Shown: positions 1 to 6,172, numbered from the stretch's first letter. The stretch: DNA of 7,090 nt from Blautia sp. (GCA_017515945.1 JAFWDX010000206.1:1-7090); one strand, 5' to 3'. Program-made: numbers and translations. The notes: generated by a model not told the origin, from the letters alone.

Positions 1-33
1 CATGCGTGTGAGTCAAGGAACCTGTCCCCGTGA
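1..33 (+). CDS. 3' end of an unidentified upstream gene (partial)
   Basis: Only the last codons could be present, so no function can be given. In the frame starting at base 1 the sequence reads HACESRNLSP and stops with TGA at 31-33, inside the palindrome at 8-38. The GT8 gene ending at 4134 finishes with the same residues (ESRNLSP and TGA) in an equivalent palindrome, which is why this frame is preferred. Two alternatives remain. The frame starting at base 3 stops at 9-11 on the edge of the palindrome. The frame starting at base 2 is open to a TGA at 110-112, which would overlap the start of the next gene by ATGA. The true frame cannot be decided without upstream sequence. Confidence 0.3.
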   Translation, partial: HACESRNLSP

Positions 34-38
34 CTCAC
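8..38. repeat. REP-like palindrome, copy A
   Basis: Arms GTGAGTCAAGG (8-18) and CCGTGACTCAC (28-38) pair except for one A/G mismatch (16 with 30), around a 9-nt centre, AACCTGTCC. The centre and inner arms are identical to the palindrome at 4108-4140, so the two are copies of one dispersed element. Together they bracket the three glycan genes. There is no T-tract after the stem, so this is not a typical intrinsic terminator. REP-type elements are commonly found near gene ends and are often moved by RAYT (Y1-family) transposases. No such gene is in this window. Confidence 0.8.
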
Positions 39-61
39 CCATGAACTCTGTTCACAGAATG

Positions 62-90
62 TTTGGAGGGCCAGACCCCATCAGTATAAT
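62..90 (+). promoter_or_regulatory. Possible promoter before the fusion gene
   Basis: A perfect TATAAT lies at 85-90, with a poor -35 candidate TTTGGA at 62-67 and a 17-base spacer. The expected start point, near 96-98, would fall inside the ribosome binding site GAGGTG (95-100) of the gene at 109. This makes the site doubtful as the main promoter. The genes may instead be read through from upstream. Confidence 0.25.
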
Positions 91-108
91 CGTTGAGGTG
101 GATGAAAA

Positions 109-2166
109 ATGACTGATGAGAGCTGGGACAGATATATGGAAGAGACCGTGCTGCGGGAGTCGGTTCTGAACTGGTATGAATTCAGGGCGGACGCGTGTCT
201 GCTGGAGGCGGGCTACAGCTGCGGGGCGGTGACAGAGCTGTTCTGCAGGCGTGTCAGCTCCGTGACACTGGTTGAGCCGGAGGAGGAAAAACGCCGGAAG
301 GCACTGGCAGTGGCCGGGAAGCATACGAATCTGCGCGTGACCGGTGATCCGGCACAGATCGGGGACGGACATTTTGACTATATTATATGCCTCGATCCCG
401 CCGGTGCGGCGACGGTGCAGGAATCGGAGGATCCGGCTGCATTCGTCCAAATGCTCCTTGGGCTGCTTTCACCCGGTGGGATCCTGATCCTAGGCGCAGA
501 TAACCGCTTTGGCCTGAAATATTTCTGCGGTTCAGGAGAGAAATATACAGGGGTTCCGTTCATGGGGATCAACGGGTATCCGCGGGAGTGGAGGCTGATC
601 CCGGAGGCGGATAACCGGTCCGGTCAGAAATCTCTCTGCGGTTCAGAGGAGAAAGAAACAGGAGGGCTGAACGGGGATCTCCGGGAGGGGAAGCCGCAGG
701 CGCGGCCTGCGCAAAGGACATACAGCCGGAGGCAGTGGCAGGAGATCCTGCACAGAGCCGGCGCGGTGAAGAGCCGGTTTTATTATCCTGTGCCGGACAA
801 CACCCTGCCGCAGATGATCTTTACAGATGCGTATCAAAAGAGCGCCGGTGTCGTGGAACGGCTGAATGACTATGATTACAGGGATCCCGCCATGATCGGG
901 ATCGAACACAGGCTTTTCCGGGATGTGATCGATGAAGGGATGCTGCCGTTTATGGCGAATTCTTTCCTGATGGAGGTCACGAAGGACGGAATACTCTCGG
1001 ATATTGAATACGCCGTGATCACCACGGACAGAGGGCCTGCCCGAGGGATGGCGACGACGGTCAGGGCAGGCGGCCGGGTCTTTAAGCGCCCGCTTTGGAA
1101 AGAAGGGGAGGCGTGGCTGGAGCGGTTGGCGTCGTTGACGGAGCAGCTTGGGAAAAAAGGAGTCAGGGTCGTTCCCGCCATCCGGCATACCGACACGGCG
1201 GGGCTGTACCTGGAGATGCCGTATATAGACAGCGAGAGCTTAAACACGGTGCTGGAGAGGGCGGCCGCCACGGATACGGAGCTGTTTTACCGGATCTTTG
1301 ATCAGATCTATGAGGCGATCCTGCTTTCCTGTACGCCTGTCGAAGGAGAAAGCCGGCAGGTATTTCTGGACCTGGCGCCTTGCAACTGTTTTTACCTGCA
1401 GGAGCAGCCCGAAACGGAGAACCGGCTCCTGTTTTACGACCAGGAGTTTGTTGCTGATGAAGGGACACCGGGGTATGCCATGTACCGGACCATCCGGTAT
1501 TTTTTCGCATCTTCTCCCAAAGCAAGGGCAGTTATGTCTGCCGATGAGGTGTATGAGAGGTACGGGATCACCGGGGCGCTGCAGGAGGAGTACGAAAAGC
1601 AGGAGGCGCGCTTCATCAGCGGGATCAGGCAGACGGATCGGTATAAATGGCTCCTTGAGGTGTCCACGCCGGATTATCAGGCCATGCTGGAGAGGGCTTT
1701 GCGGCTGAAGACGGAGCTTCCGGCGCCTTCTGAGAAAAAGCCTTATCATGTGGGGTATGTCCCGGGTGTGTTTGACCTCTTTCACAAAGGGCATCTCCGA
1801 CTGATCGAGCGATGCAAGGAGCGTTGCGACATCCTGATCGTGGGTGTGCTGACAGATGAGCTGGTGGAATTTTATAAAGGACGCAGGCCGGTCGTATCCT
1901 GCGCGGACCGGATGGAGGTGATCGCCGGTCTGCGGGCTGTGGACAGAGTCATTCCGGTGGATTTTGAAAATACGGATAAGCTCAAGGCCTGGGAACAGCT
2001 GCATTATGACTGTCACTTTTCCGGGGACGACCATGTAAATCATTGGAACGATGTGTGGGAGGAGCTGAAGAAACGCGGCTCCAATATGGAATTCTTTTCT
2101 TATACAGAAGGGATAAGCACGACGGCGATCCGGGAGAAAACACAGAGGGACGGTCCTTTTGTGTGA
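109..2166 (+). CDS. Methyltransferase/kinase-like/cytidylyltransferase fusion protein
   Basis: A cytoplasmic protein of 685 aa with three recognisable parts. Residues about 15-230 resemble a class I SAM methyltransferase, with a loop LLEAGYSCGA at 31-40, an acidic residue after a beta strand (LVEP, 54-57) and FDYIICLDP at 89-97. Residues about 260-520 look like an aminoglycoside/choline-kinase-type fold: K326 in VFKRP, a D-x4-N loop LDLAPCN (420-426) and YDQE (443-446). Residues about 546-677 are a cytidylyltransferase, with GVFDLFHKGH (553-562), GRRPV (591-595), R601 and GISTTAIRE (668-676). The nucleotidyltransferase assignment is firm and the kinase assignment is tentative. The next gene is LicD, so the likely role is supplying a CDP-activated phospho-alcohol (choline, ethanolamine or glycerol) for glycan decoration, with the methyltransferase perhaps acting on the amine. 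The start at 109 is set by GAGGTG at 95-100. Residues 130-193 contain an internal duplication. The last six residues, RDGPFV, and the stop codon come from a palindromic repeat, so the native C-terminus was probably different. Confidence 0.85.
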   Translation: MTDESWDRYMEETVLRESVLNWYEFRADACLLEAGYSCGAVTELFCRRVSSVTLVEPEEEKRRKALAVAGKHTNLRVTGDPAQIGDGHFDYIICLDPAGAATVQESEDPAAFVQMLLGLLSPGGILILGADNRFGLKYFCGSGEKYTGVPFMGINGYPREWRLIPEADNRSGQKSLCGSEEKETGGLNGDLREGKPQARPAQRTYSRRQWQEILHRAGAVKSRFYYPVPDNTLPQMIFTDAYQKSAGVVERLNDYDYRDPAMIGIEHRLFRDVIDEGMLPFMANSFLMEVTKDGILSDIEYAVITTDRGPARGMATTVRAGGRVFKRPLWKEGEAWLERLASLTEQLGKKGVRVVPAIRHTDTAGLYLEMPYIDSESLNTVLERAAATDTELFYRIFDQIYEAILLSCTPVEGESRQVFLDLAPCNCFYLQEQPETENRLLFYDQEFVADEGTPGYAMYRTIRYFFASSPKARAVMSADEVYERYGITGALQEEYEKQEARFISGIRQTDRYKWLLEVSTPDYQAMLERALRLKTELPAPSEKKPYHVGYVPGVFDLFHKGHLRLIERCKERCDILIVGVLTDELVEFYKGRRPVVSCADRMEVIAGLRAVDRVIPVDFENTDKLKAWEQLHYDCHFSGDDHVNHWNDVWEELKKRGSNMEFFSYTEGISTTAIREKTQRDGPFV
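496..687 (+). repeat. In-frame 111-nt-period duplication inside the fusion gene
   Basis: Protein residues 130-166 are imperfectly repeated from 167. ADNRFGLK..CGSGEK.TG is followed 37 residues later by ADNRSGQK..CGSEEK.TG, and both copies continue with a degraded NG..RE. The DNA matches too: GCAGATAACCG at 496 against GCGGATAACCG at 607, and CTGCGGTTCAG in both. The second copy has lost about ten residues and several conserved-looking positions (F to S, YF to SL). It lies between the DNRFGLKYF-type motif and the TYSRRQW segment, which I recall as being close together in related proteins. A simple slippage duplication followed by decay explains it. Confidence 0.75.
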
Positions 2167-2200
2167 ACATGTGTGTTCACACAAAAGGACCGTCCCTGTG
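2141..2200. repeat. REP-like inverted pair, copy B, spanning a stop codon
   Basis: A 60-nt hairpin. The left arm 2141-2169 pairs with the right arm 2174-2200 over 27 bp, with a two-base bulge near 2146-2147 and a TGTG loop (2170-2173). Each arm is itself a unit of the form CACAG..GGGACGGTCCTTTTGTGT, so the element is two units head to head, like a REPIN or BIME. It carries the last codons and TGA (2164-2166) of the preceding gene, and read from the other strand it also encodes RDGPFV followed by a stop. The GGGAC-GG-TCC core resembles the minus-strand core of copies A and C. It sits 15 bases before the LicD start and would make a very stable hairpin in the mRNA between the two genes, possibly affecting mRNA stability or relative expression. 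Confidence 0.9.
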
Positions 2201-2215
2201 ATGGAGTAGAGACGA

Positions 2216-3109
2216 ATGGAATATACAAAGGAACAGCTGGGCAGGCTCCGGGAAATAGACCTGGAGCTTTACCACAAACTGGAAGAGATATGTGCCAGGC
2301 ATGAGCTGCGGTTTGTCACGGGATTTGGCACGACGCTGGGGGCGATCCGGCATAAGGGGTTTATTCCCTGGGATGATGACATGGATTTTCTGATGCCCCG
2401 GGAGGATTATGAAAAACTGATCCGGATCGCGCCAAAGGAGCTGGCCGGCAGCAGGTATGAGCTGCTCGAGCCGCGGACGACACGGGACTATGTGATGGCC
2501 TTTGCCAAGCTTTCCAGGAAGGATACGGTTTTCCTGGAGGCGGTGGATGAGCATGTGCGGTATCACAACGGGATCTGTATCGATATTTTCCCGATGGATT
2601 ACTGGCCACAGGACAAGAAGGCCAGGAACAGGGTGGCATTTAAGTGTTATGTGCTGCTCAGGCTCTGTGTGCTGGCATCCTATGGGCGGCCGAAGCTGCC
2701 GCCCGCGATGGCGAAATGGAAAAGGTTCGCGGCCTATGCGGGGTGCATGTGCATCCATGGCCTGATGAAGCTTTTCTGTGTGACGACGCCGAAGCTCTAT
2801 GACCGCTACCTGAGGCTGGCGACGTCTACGGATCCTGAGACGGCGGATCATTATGTCACGGATATGTGCTGGTGCTGGCCGCGCAAGGATGGGATGATCG
2901 GGCTGCAGTACCGGGATGAGGATCTGTTTGTGCCTCTTCGCGTGCCTTTTGAGGATACCACAGTGCCGGTACCGGAGAAGTACGACAGTTATCTGAAGAC
3001 TGCCTACCGGGATTATATGAAGCTGCCTCCTGTGGAGAAACGGCACAGCCATAAGCCTTCTGTGCTGGTTTTTCCGGAGGAGATGGGGCAGGAGGGAACA
3101 ATATCATGA
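2216..3109 (+). CDS. licD: LicD-family phosphotransferase
   Basis: LicD proteins are metal-dependent, nucleotidyltransferase-fold enzymes that move a phospho-alcohol (classically phosphocholine from CDP-choline) onto a cell-surface glycan such as teichoic acid or lipooligosaccharide. The 297-aa length is normal for the family. The signature is clear: GTTLGAIRHKGFIPW (38-52) followed by DDDMD (53-57), whose acidic residues bind metal and catalyse. GICIDIFPMD (119-128) and a C-terminal YRDYMKLPP (264-272) also fit. In the last motif R265 stands where I recall Gly being usual. A moderately hydrophobic stretch at about 140-157 may touch the membrane. The start at 2216 has only a modest GGAG (2203-2206), directly after the REP hairpin. 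It follows a cytidylyltransferase fusion, which would make the donor, and overlaps the GT8 gene by four bases (ATGA), indicating translational coupling. The true phospho-alcohol and acceptor are unknown. Confidence 0.9.
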   Translation: MEYTKEQLGRLREIDLELYHKLEEICARHELRFVTGFGTTLGAIRHKGFIPWDDDMDFLMPREDYEKLIRIAPKELAGSRYELLEPRTTRDYVMAFAKLSRKDTVFLEAVDEHVRYHNGICIDIFPMDYWPQDKKARNRVAFKCYVLLRLCVLASYGRPKLPPAMAKWKRFAAYAGCMCIHGLMKLFCVTTPKLYDRYLRLATSTDPETADHYVTDMCWCWPRKDGMIGLQYRDEDLFVPLRVPFEDTTVPVPEKYDSYLKTAYRDYMKLPPVEKRHSHKPSVLVFPEEMGQEGTIS

Positions 3110-4134
3110 ATCCGGATTTTGTTGCTGTCGTCTATACCACTGATCGCAGGTACCTGCCGCAGACGGCTGCTTCCATAACATCTGTATGTGAAAACAATAA
3201 AGAGATACCAGGTATCTCTTTTTTTGTTCTGGGTCAGGGAATTGATGATACGGACATGCAGAAGCTGGCCGGTCATCTGGAAAAGTATCAGACGGAAGGA
3301 CGGAAGAGAAGAGTCGTATACCGGGAGATCGGCCCGATCGAAGCATATTTTGATTTTTCCTTTGACACGACAGGCTGGAATCCCATTGTACTGGCCAGGC
3401 TTGTGATGGACCGGCTCCTTCCGGAGGATATGGAGAGGGTGCTGTATCTGGACGGGGACACCATCGTGCGCGGGGATCTGCGGCCGCTTTGGACGTCCGA
3501 TCTGAAGGGCTGTGTGATCGGCGCCTGTATTGAGCCGACCTGCAGCCATGAGAGAAAAGAGGGTCTGGGACTGAAAGGGCTGCCGTATTTCAACGCCGGC
3601 GTGCTGCTGGTGGATCTCAGCCGCTGGCGCGCGGAGGGAACGGGCTGCAGGATCGTCGATTATTACAGGAAGAACGGCGGCAGGCTTTTTGCCAATGACC
3701 AGGACGCGATCAACGGGAGCCTGGCCGGCAGTATATGTCCGCTCTCTGTGACGTATAATTATCAGAATACATATGACCTGTACCGATATCGGCTGTTGGA
3801 AAAAAACTGCGATTATCCTGTACCCTCCCGGGAAGAGCTGGACCGGATCAGGCGGGATCCGTGCATTGTCCATTTCCTGGGGGAGGAACGGCCCTGGAGG
3901 AAGGGAAATACGCACCGGTTCCGGGATGAGTATCTGCGGTATCTGGGGCTGACGCCGTGGAAGGGAGAGGGGATGGAGGATGGATGGGGGATGTATTTCA
4001 TGTGCTGGAGGGTCTTTAATCTGGTCATGAAGCCCTTTCCTGTGATGCGGCTCCGGGTGATCAACGGATTGATTCCGGCGATGCTCAGGTGGAGGAGGGG
4101 GAGGGTGAATGAGTCAAGGAACCTGTCCCCTTGA
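3106..4134 (+). CDS. Glycosyltransferase family 8 protein
   Basis: GT8 enzymes are retaining, metal-dependent glycosyltransferases that use UDP-glucose or UDP-galactose; bacterial members build lipopolysaccharide cores, capsules and glycosylated adhesins. Visible family marks are an N-terminal VVYTTDRRYLPQT (8-20), the DxD motif YLDGDT (114-119), YFNAGVLLVDLSRW (161-174), NDQDAIN (197-203) and a C-terminal IVHFLGEERPW (254-264), the usual HFxGxxKPW-like metal and diphosphate site. Residues about 295-334 are hydrophobic and arginine-rich and probably associate with the membrane. The start at 3106 has GGAGGG at 3091-3096 and overlaps the LicD stop (ATGA). The last residues, ESRNLSP, and the stop come from REP-like copy C. 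A strong terminator-like hairpin lies within codons 32-40. The enzyme probably adds a hexose to the glycan modified by LicD, but sugar and acceptor are not deducible. Confidence 0.92.
   Translation: MNPDFVAVVYTTDRRYLPQTAASITSVCENNKEIPGISFFVLGQGIDDTDMQKLAGHLEKYQTEGRKRRVVYREIGPIEAYFDFSFDTTGWNPIVLARLVMDRLLPEDMERVLYLDGDTIVRGDLRPLWTSDLKGCVIGACIEPTCSHERKEGLGLKGLPYFNAGVLLVDLSRWRAEGTGCRIVDYYRKNGGRLFANDQDAINGSLAGSICPLSVTYNYQNTYDLYRYRLLEKNCDYPVPSREELDRIRRDPCIVHFLGEERPWRKGNTHRFRDEYLRYLGLTPWKGEGMEDGWGMYFMCWRVFNLVMKPFPVMRLRVINGLIPAMLRWRRGRVNESRNLSP
3199..3225 (+). terminator. Intrinsic-terminator-like hairpin inside the GT8 gene
   Basis: AAAGAGATACC-A-GGTATCTCTT is a near-perfect inverted repeat with a 10-bp stem (3199-3208 with 3212-3221) and a CAG loop. 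A run of seven T (3219-3225) overlaps the stem's end, and an A-rich stretch lies upstream, so it could work in both directions. It is about 90 bases into the gene and in an AT-rich pocket of otherwise GC-rich DNA. When ribosomes follow closely the stem should be masked; if translation stalls it could end transcription. Function is not shown: the encoded residues fit a normal GT8 sequence, so it may be coincidental. Confidence 0.45.
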
Positions 4135-4140
4135 CTCATT
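4108..4140. repeat. REP-like palindrome, copy C
   Basis: Arms AATGAGTCAAGG (4108-4119) and CCTTGACTCATT (4129-4140) form a perfect 12-bp stem around AACCTGTCC. It is the same element as copy A, without A's mismatch. It provides the final codons and TGA (4132-4134) of the GT8 gene. There is no clear T-run after the stem, so any role in ending transcription is uncertain. It could protect the mRNA 3' end. It sits immediately before the promoter of the sensor gene. Confidence 0.9.
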
Positions 4141-4151
4141 CTCAAATGTTG

Positions 4152-4180
4152 TTGCTCATATTAAAAAAAGGGATTATAAT
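4152..4180 (+). promoter_or_regulatory. Sigma-A promoter for the Fe-S/GGDEF gene
   Basis: TTGCTC (4152-4157) and a perfect TATAAT (4175-4180) are separated by 17 bases containing an A-tract. Transcription should begin near 4187, giving a leader of about 200 nt. A second TATAAT at 4198-4203 lacks a -35 box at the right distance. Confidence 0.7.
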
Positions 4181-4186
4181 AATTAA

Positions 4187-4392
4187 CTGTTATAAGGTAT
4201 AATGCGAATTGTATAACCTATTTCGCCGCAGCAGGCTGATATGAGGCCGGAGAGGACATGATACCTGGGTGATCTGCCTGCGGCTGGCTTTGTAACTGCG
4301 AAGGAGCCTGTAACTGAACAGTTACAGAAAATGGGAACTGGACGTCCCGTCTATGCGGGAAGTGGCCGCCGAAGGAGAGAGGAGGTAGGAGT
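4187..4392 (+). promoter_or_regulatory. Long structured 5' leader of the Fe-S/GGDEF gene
   Basis: The leader holds several inverted repeats. GCCGCA..GGC (4225-4236) pairs with GCCTGCGGC (4276-4284), leaving a 3-nt bulge and enclosing about 40 nt. CTGTAACTG (4308-4316) pairs perfectly with CAGTTACAG (4319-4327). An upstream GTAACTG (4292-4298) could compete for the same CAGTTAC, giving two mutually exclusive folds. TCCCG/CGGGA (4345-4349 with 4356-4360) follows, then the strong AGGAGGT at 4380-4386 just before the start codon. This layout suits a cis-acting RNA control element. I do not recognise a known riboswitch class in it, and no ligand can be proposed from sequence. Confidence 0.4.
4284..4325 (+). 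repeat. Dispersed 42-nt repeat, copy 1 (upstream of the sensor gene)
   Basis: CTGGC, GTAACTG, GAAGGAG and CTGAAC blocks occur here in the same order and spacing as at 6173-6215. Most differences are C/T or A/G changes, about 80% identity overall. In this copy the end forms a perfect hairpin with GTTAC. It lies in the leader of the Fe-S/GGDEF gene. Confidence 0.7.
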
Positions 4393-6162
4393 ATGGAGCT
4401 TCCAGGACTGATCTATACCAATGAGAATTGTATCAGCTGTAATAAGTGTGTGAAGGTCTGTACTTCTCCCGGTGCGAGTTACCTGCATATCAAAGGCAAT
4501 AATCTGGCGGTTTACATCAATCCTTCGCGGTGTGTTTCGTGCGGTGCCTGTTTTTCGATCTGTGAGCATGACGCAAGGGGGTATCGGGATGATACCGAGG
4601 CGTTTTTTGAGGATCTGGCGAGGGGAGAGGCGGTCAGTGTGCTGGTGGCGCCGGCGTTCAAGGCTGCTTATCCGGAGGAGTACGGTCGGATCCTGGGCGG
4701 ACTTAAGGCATTGGGTGTCAGGCGGATCATTTCGGTTGCCTTTGGGGCGGACATTTGCACCTGGGCATATCTGAAATATATGGAGGAGAACGATTATTAT
4801 GGAGCGATCTCCACGCCTTGTCCGGTGACGGTTTCTTATGTGGAGCATTGCGTTCCGGAGCTGATCCCCAGGCTGATGCCGGTTCAGAGTCCTATGAATT
4901 GCGCGGCTGTTTATTGCCGTGAGGAGCTCGGGATCACGGACAGGCTCGCTTTTATCGGTCCGTGTATCGGCAAAAAACTGGAGACGGACGATTATGGCGG
5001 GGGTCCGGTACATTATAATGTCACATTCCTGAAGCTGATGGCGTATGTGCATGAGCATCATGTTTATGGTGAGGATGTGTCCGATGAGATCGAGTACGGA
5101 CTGGGTTCCTTTTATCCGGCTCCGGGCGGCCTGGCGGACAATATCCGCTGGTTCCTCGGAGACGATGCCCGTATCCGTGTAGTCTCCGGAAAGACATATC
5201 TGTACGGCTGGATCAATAAGAACGCGGCCAGACTCGCGTCGGGAGAGGTGCCGTTCATGCTGATCGATGCCTTGAACTGTCAGGACGGGTGTATCGAGGG
5301 AACAGCGAGTGAGGCCGGGCGGTTTGAAGGGGATGAGAGCCTGTATACGATACAGACGATCCGGGAAATAAGTAAACGGCCTGATGAGGATTCGCCCTGG
5401 AATCCGGCCCTGACTCCGCCCCAGAGACTGGAAAGACTCAATCGTATGTTCGCCGGGCTGTCGCTTACTCATTATATGCGTTCATATACTGACCGCAGCG
5501 GGAACTTCAGGATACAGATCCCGACACAGGAAGAGGCGGACAGGATTTTTAACGAGATGCATAAACCCACACCGGAGTCAAGGCAGATCAACTGTTCCAC
5601 CTGCGGTTATGCGTCCTGTTATGACATGATGGTTGCGATCTATAATCATTTCAACGATAAAAGAAGCTGTATTTATTATGAAAAGGAGGAAGCCCTCCGG
5701 CTCGAGCGGCTTTCCTTCTATGATCAGATGACAGGCGCGCTGAACCGGCGGGCAATGGAGAGTTCACTGGTCAATATGATGTTCCCCCATAAATCCGTGG
5801 CGGTGATCGTCGTGGACATCAACGGCCTGAAGGAGGCCAATGATACCTTGGGGCATGAGGCGGGGGACCGGCTGATCATCACGGTGGCCGGATGTCTGAT
5901 CAGCTCCTTTGGATCCGGAAATGTATTCCGGACGGGAGGAGACGAGTTCCTCGTCATCTGGCAGGATCATTCGGAGGAGGAAGTCAAAAAAGAGATCGAA
6001 CAGGTCCGGATGAAGCTGGCCAAAGACGGATCGAGCGCTGCGATCGGCTATGCCTACATCTCCGAGTTCGCTTCGAATTTTGAGGAGATGAAGAGTCAGG
6101 CGGATAAAGCGATGTATGAGGATAAGGAGCAGTATTATGCCAGGACGGGAAAGCGGCGATAA
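4393..6162 (+). CDS. Hydrogenase-like Fe-S sensor fused to GGDEF diguanylate cyclase
   Basis: A soluble 589-aa protein with no signal peptide or membrane segment. In order: two 4Fe-4S ferredoxin clusters (C13, C16, C19, C23 and C47, C50, C53, C57); an [FeFe]-hydrogenase large-subunit-type domain (about 80-330); a second Fe-S domain CSTCGYASC (401-409) with C426; a short linker; and a GGDEF domain (about 440-585). The hydrogenase-like part retains the four cysteines expected to hold an H-cluster: C143 in TPCP, C191 in GPCIGKK, C296 and C300 in NCQDGC. The usual TSCCP motif is changed so that the first, proton-relay cysteine is Pro142, which argues for sensing rather than fast H2 turnover. The GGDEF domain looks active: YDQMTGALNRR (443-453), DINGLKEAND (475-484), GHEAGD (487-492) and GGDEF (515-519). 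The RxxD inhibitory site is absent (FGSG at 506-509). It probably makes c-di-GMP in response to H2, CO or redox state. The start at 4393 follows a strong AGGAGGT (4380-4386). It is transcribed alone from the promoter at 4152. Confidence 0.9.
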   Translation: MELPGLIYTNENCISCNKCVKVCTSPGASYLHIKGNNLAVYINPSRCVSCGACFSICEHDARGYRDDTEAFFEDLARGEAVSVLVAPAFKAAYPEEYGRILGGLKALGVRRIISVAFGADICTWAYLKYMEENDYYGAISTPCPVTVSYVEHCVPELIPRLMPVQSPMNCAAVYCREELGITDRLAFIGPCIGKKLETDDYGGGPVHYNVTFLKLMAYVHEHHVYGEDVSDEIEYGLGSFYPAPGGLADNIRWFLGDDARIRVVSGKTYLYGWINKNAARLASGEVPFMLIDALNCQDGCIEGTASEAGRFEGDESLYTIQTIREISKRPDEDSPWNPALTPPQRLERLNRMFAGLSLTHYMRSYTDRSGNFRIQIPTQEEADRIFNEMHKPTPESRQINCSTCGYASCYDMMVAIYNHFNDKRSCIYYEKEEALRLERLSFYDQMTGALNRRAMESSLVNMMFPHKSVAVIVVDINGLKEANDTLGHEAGDRLIITVAGCLISSFGSGNVFRTGGDEFLVIWQDHSEEEVKKEIEQVRMKLAKDGSSAAIGYAYISEFASNFEEMKSQADKAMYEDKEQYYARTGKRR

Positions 6163-6172
6163 GGCGCCGGGT

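Noticed and set aside
1240..2184. Long antisense ORFs (for example 314 aa at 1240-2184, 300 aa at 3013-3915, 373 aa at 4351-5472)
   Set aside because: They lie wholly opposite well-recognised genes, have low-complexity Arg/Pro/His/Leu-rich products typical of shadows in GC-rich DNA, and show no known motifs.
4108..4140. Copy C as an ordinary intrinsic terminator
   Set aside because: The stem is good but no T-tract follows, and an identical element occurs elsewhere, so a dispersed repeat is the better description.
4187..4392. c-di-GMP-I or guanidine-type riboswitch in the leader
   Set aside because: Short words such as GGCCGGAGAGGACA are only superficially similar; the conserved cores of those classes are not present.
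4331..4411. 26-codon ORF overlapping the sensor gene start
   Set aside because: It has no ribosome binding site, an Arg/Gly-rich product, and merely reads the leader and Shine-Dalgarno region in another frame.
4393..6162. Reading the iron-sulfur protein as a catalytic hydrogenase
   Set aside because: The proton-relay cysteine of TSCCP is replaced, no partner subunits are adjacent, and the protein ends in a GGDEF signalling domain.
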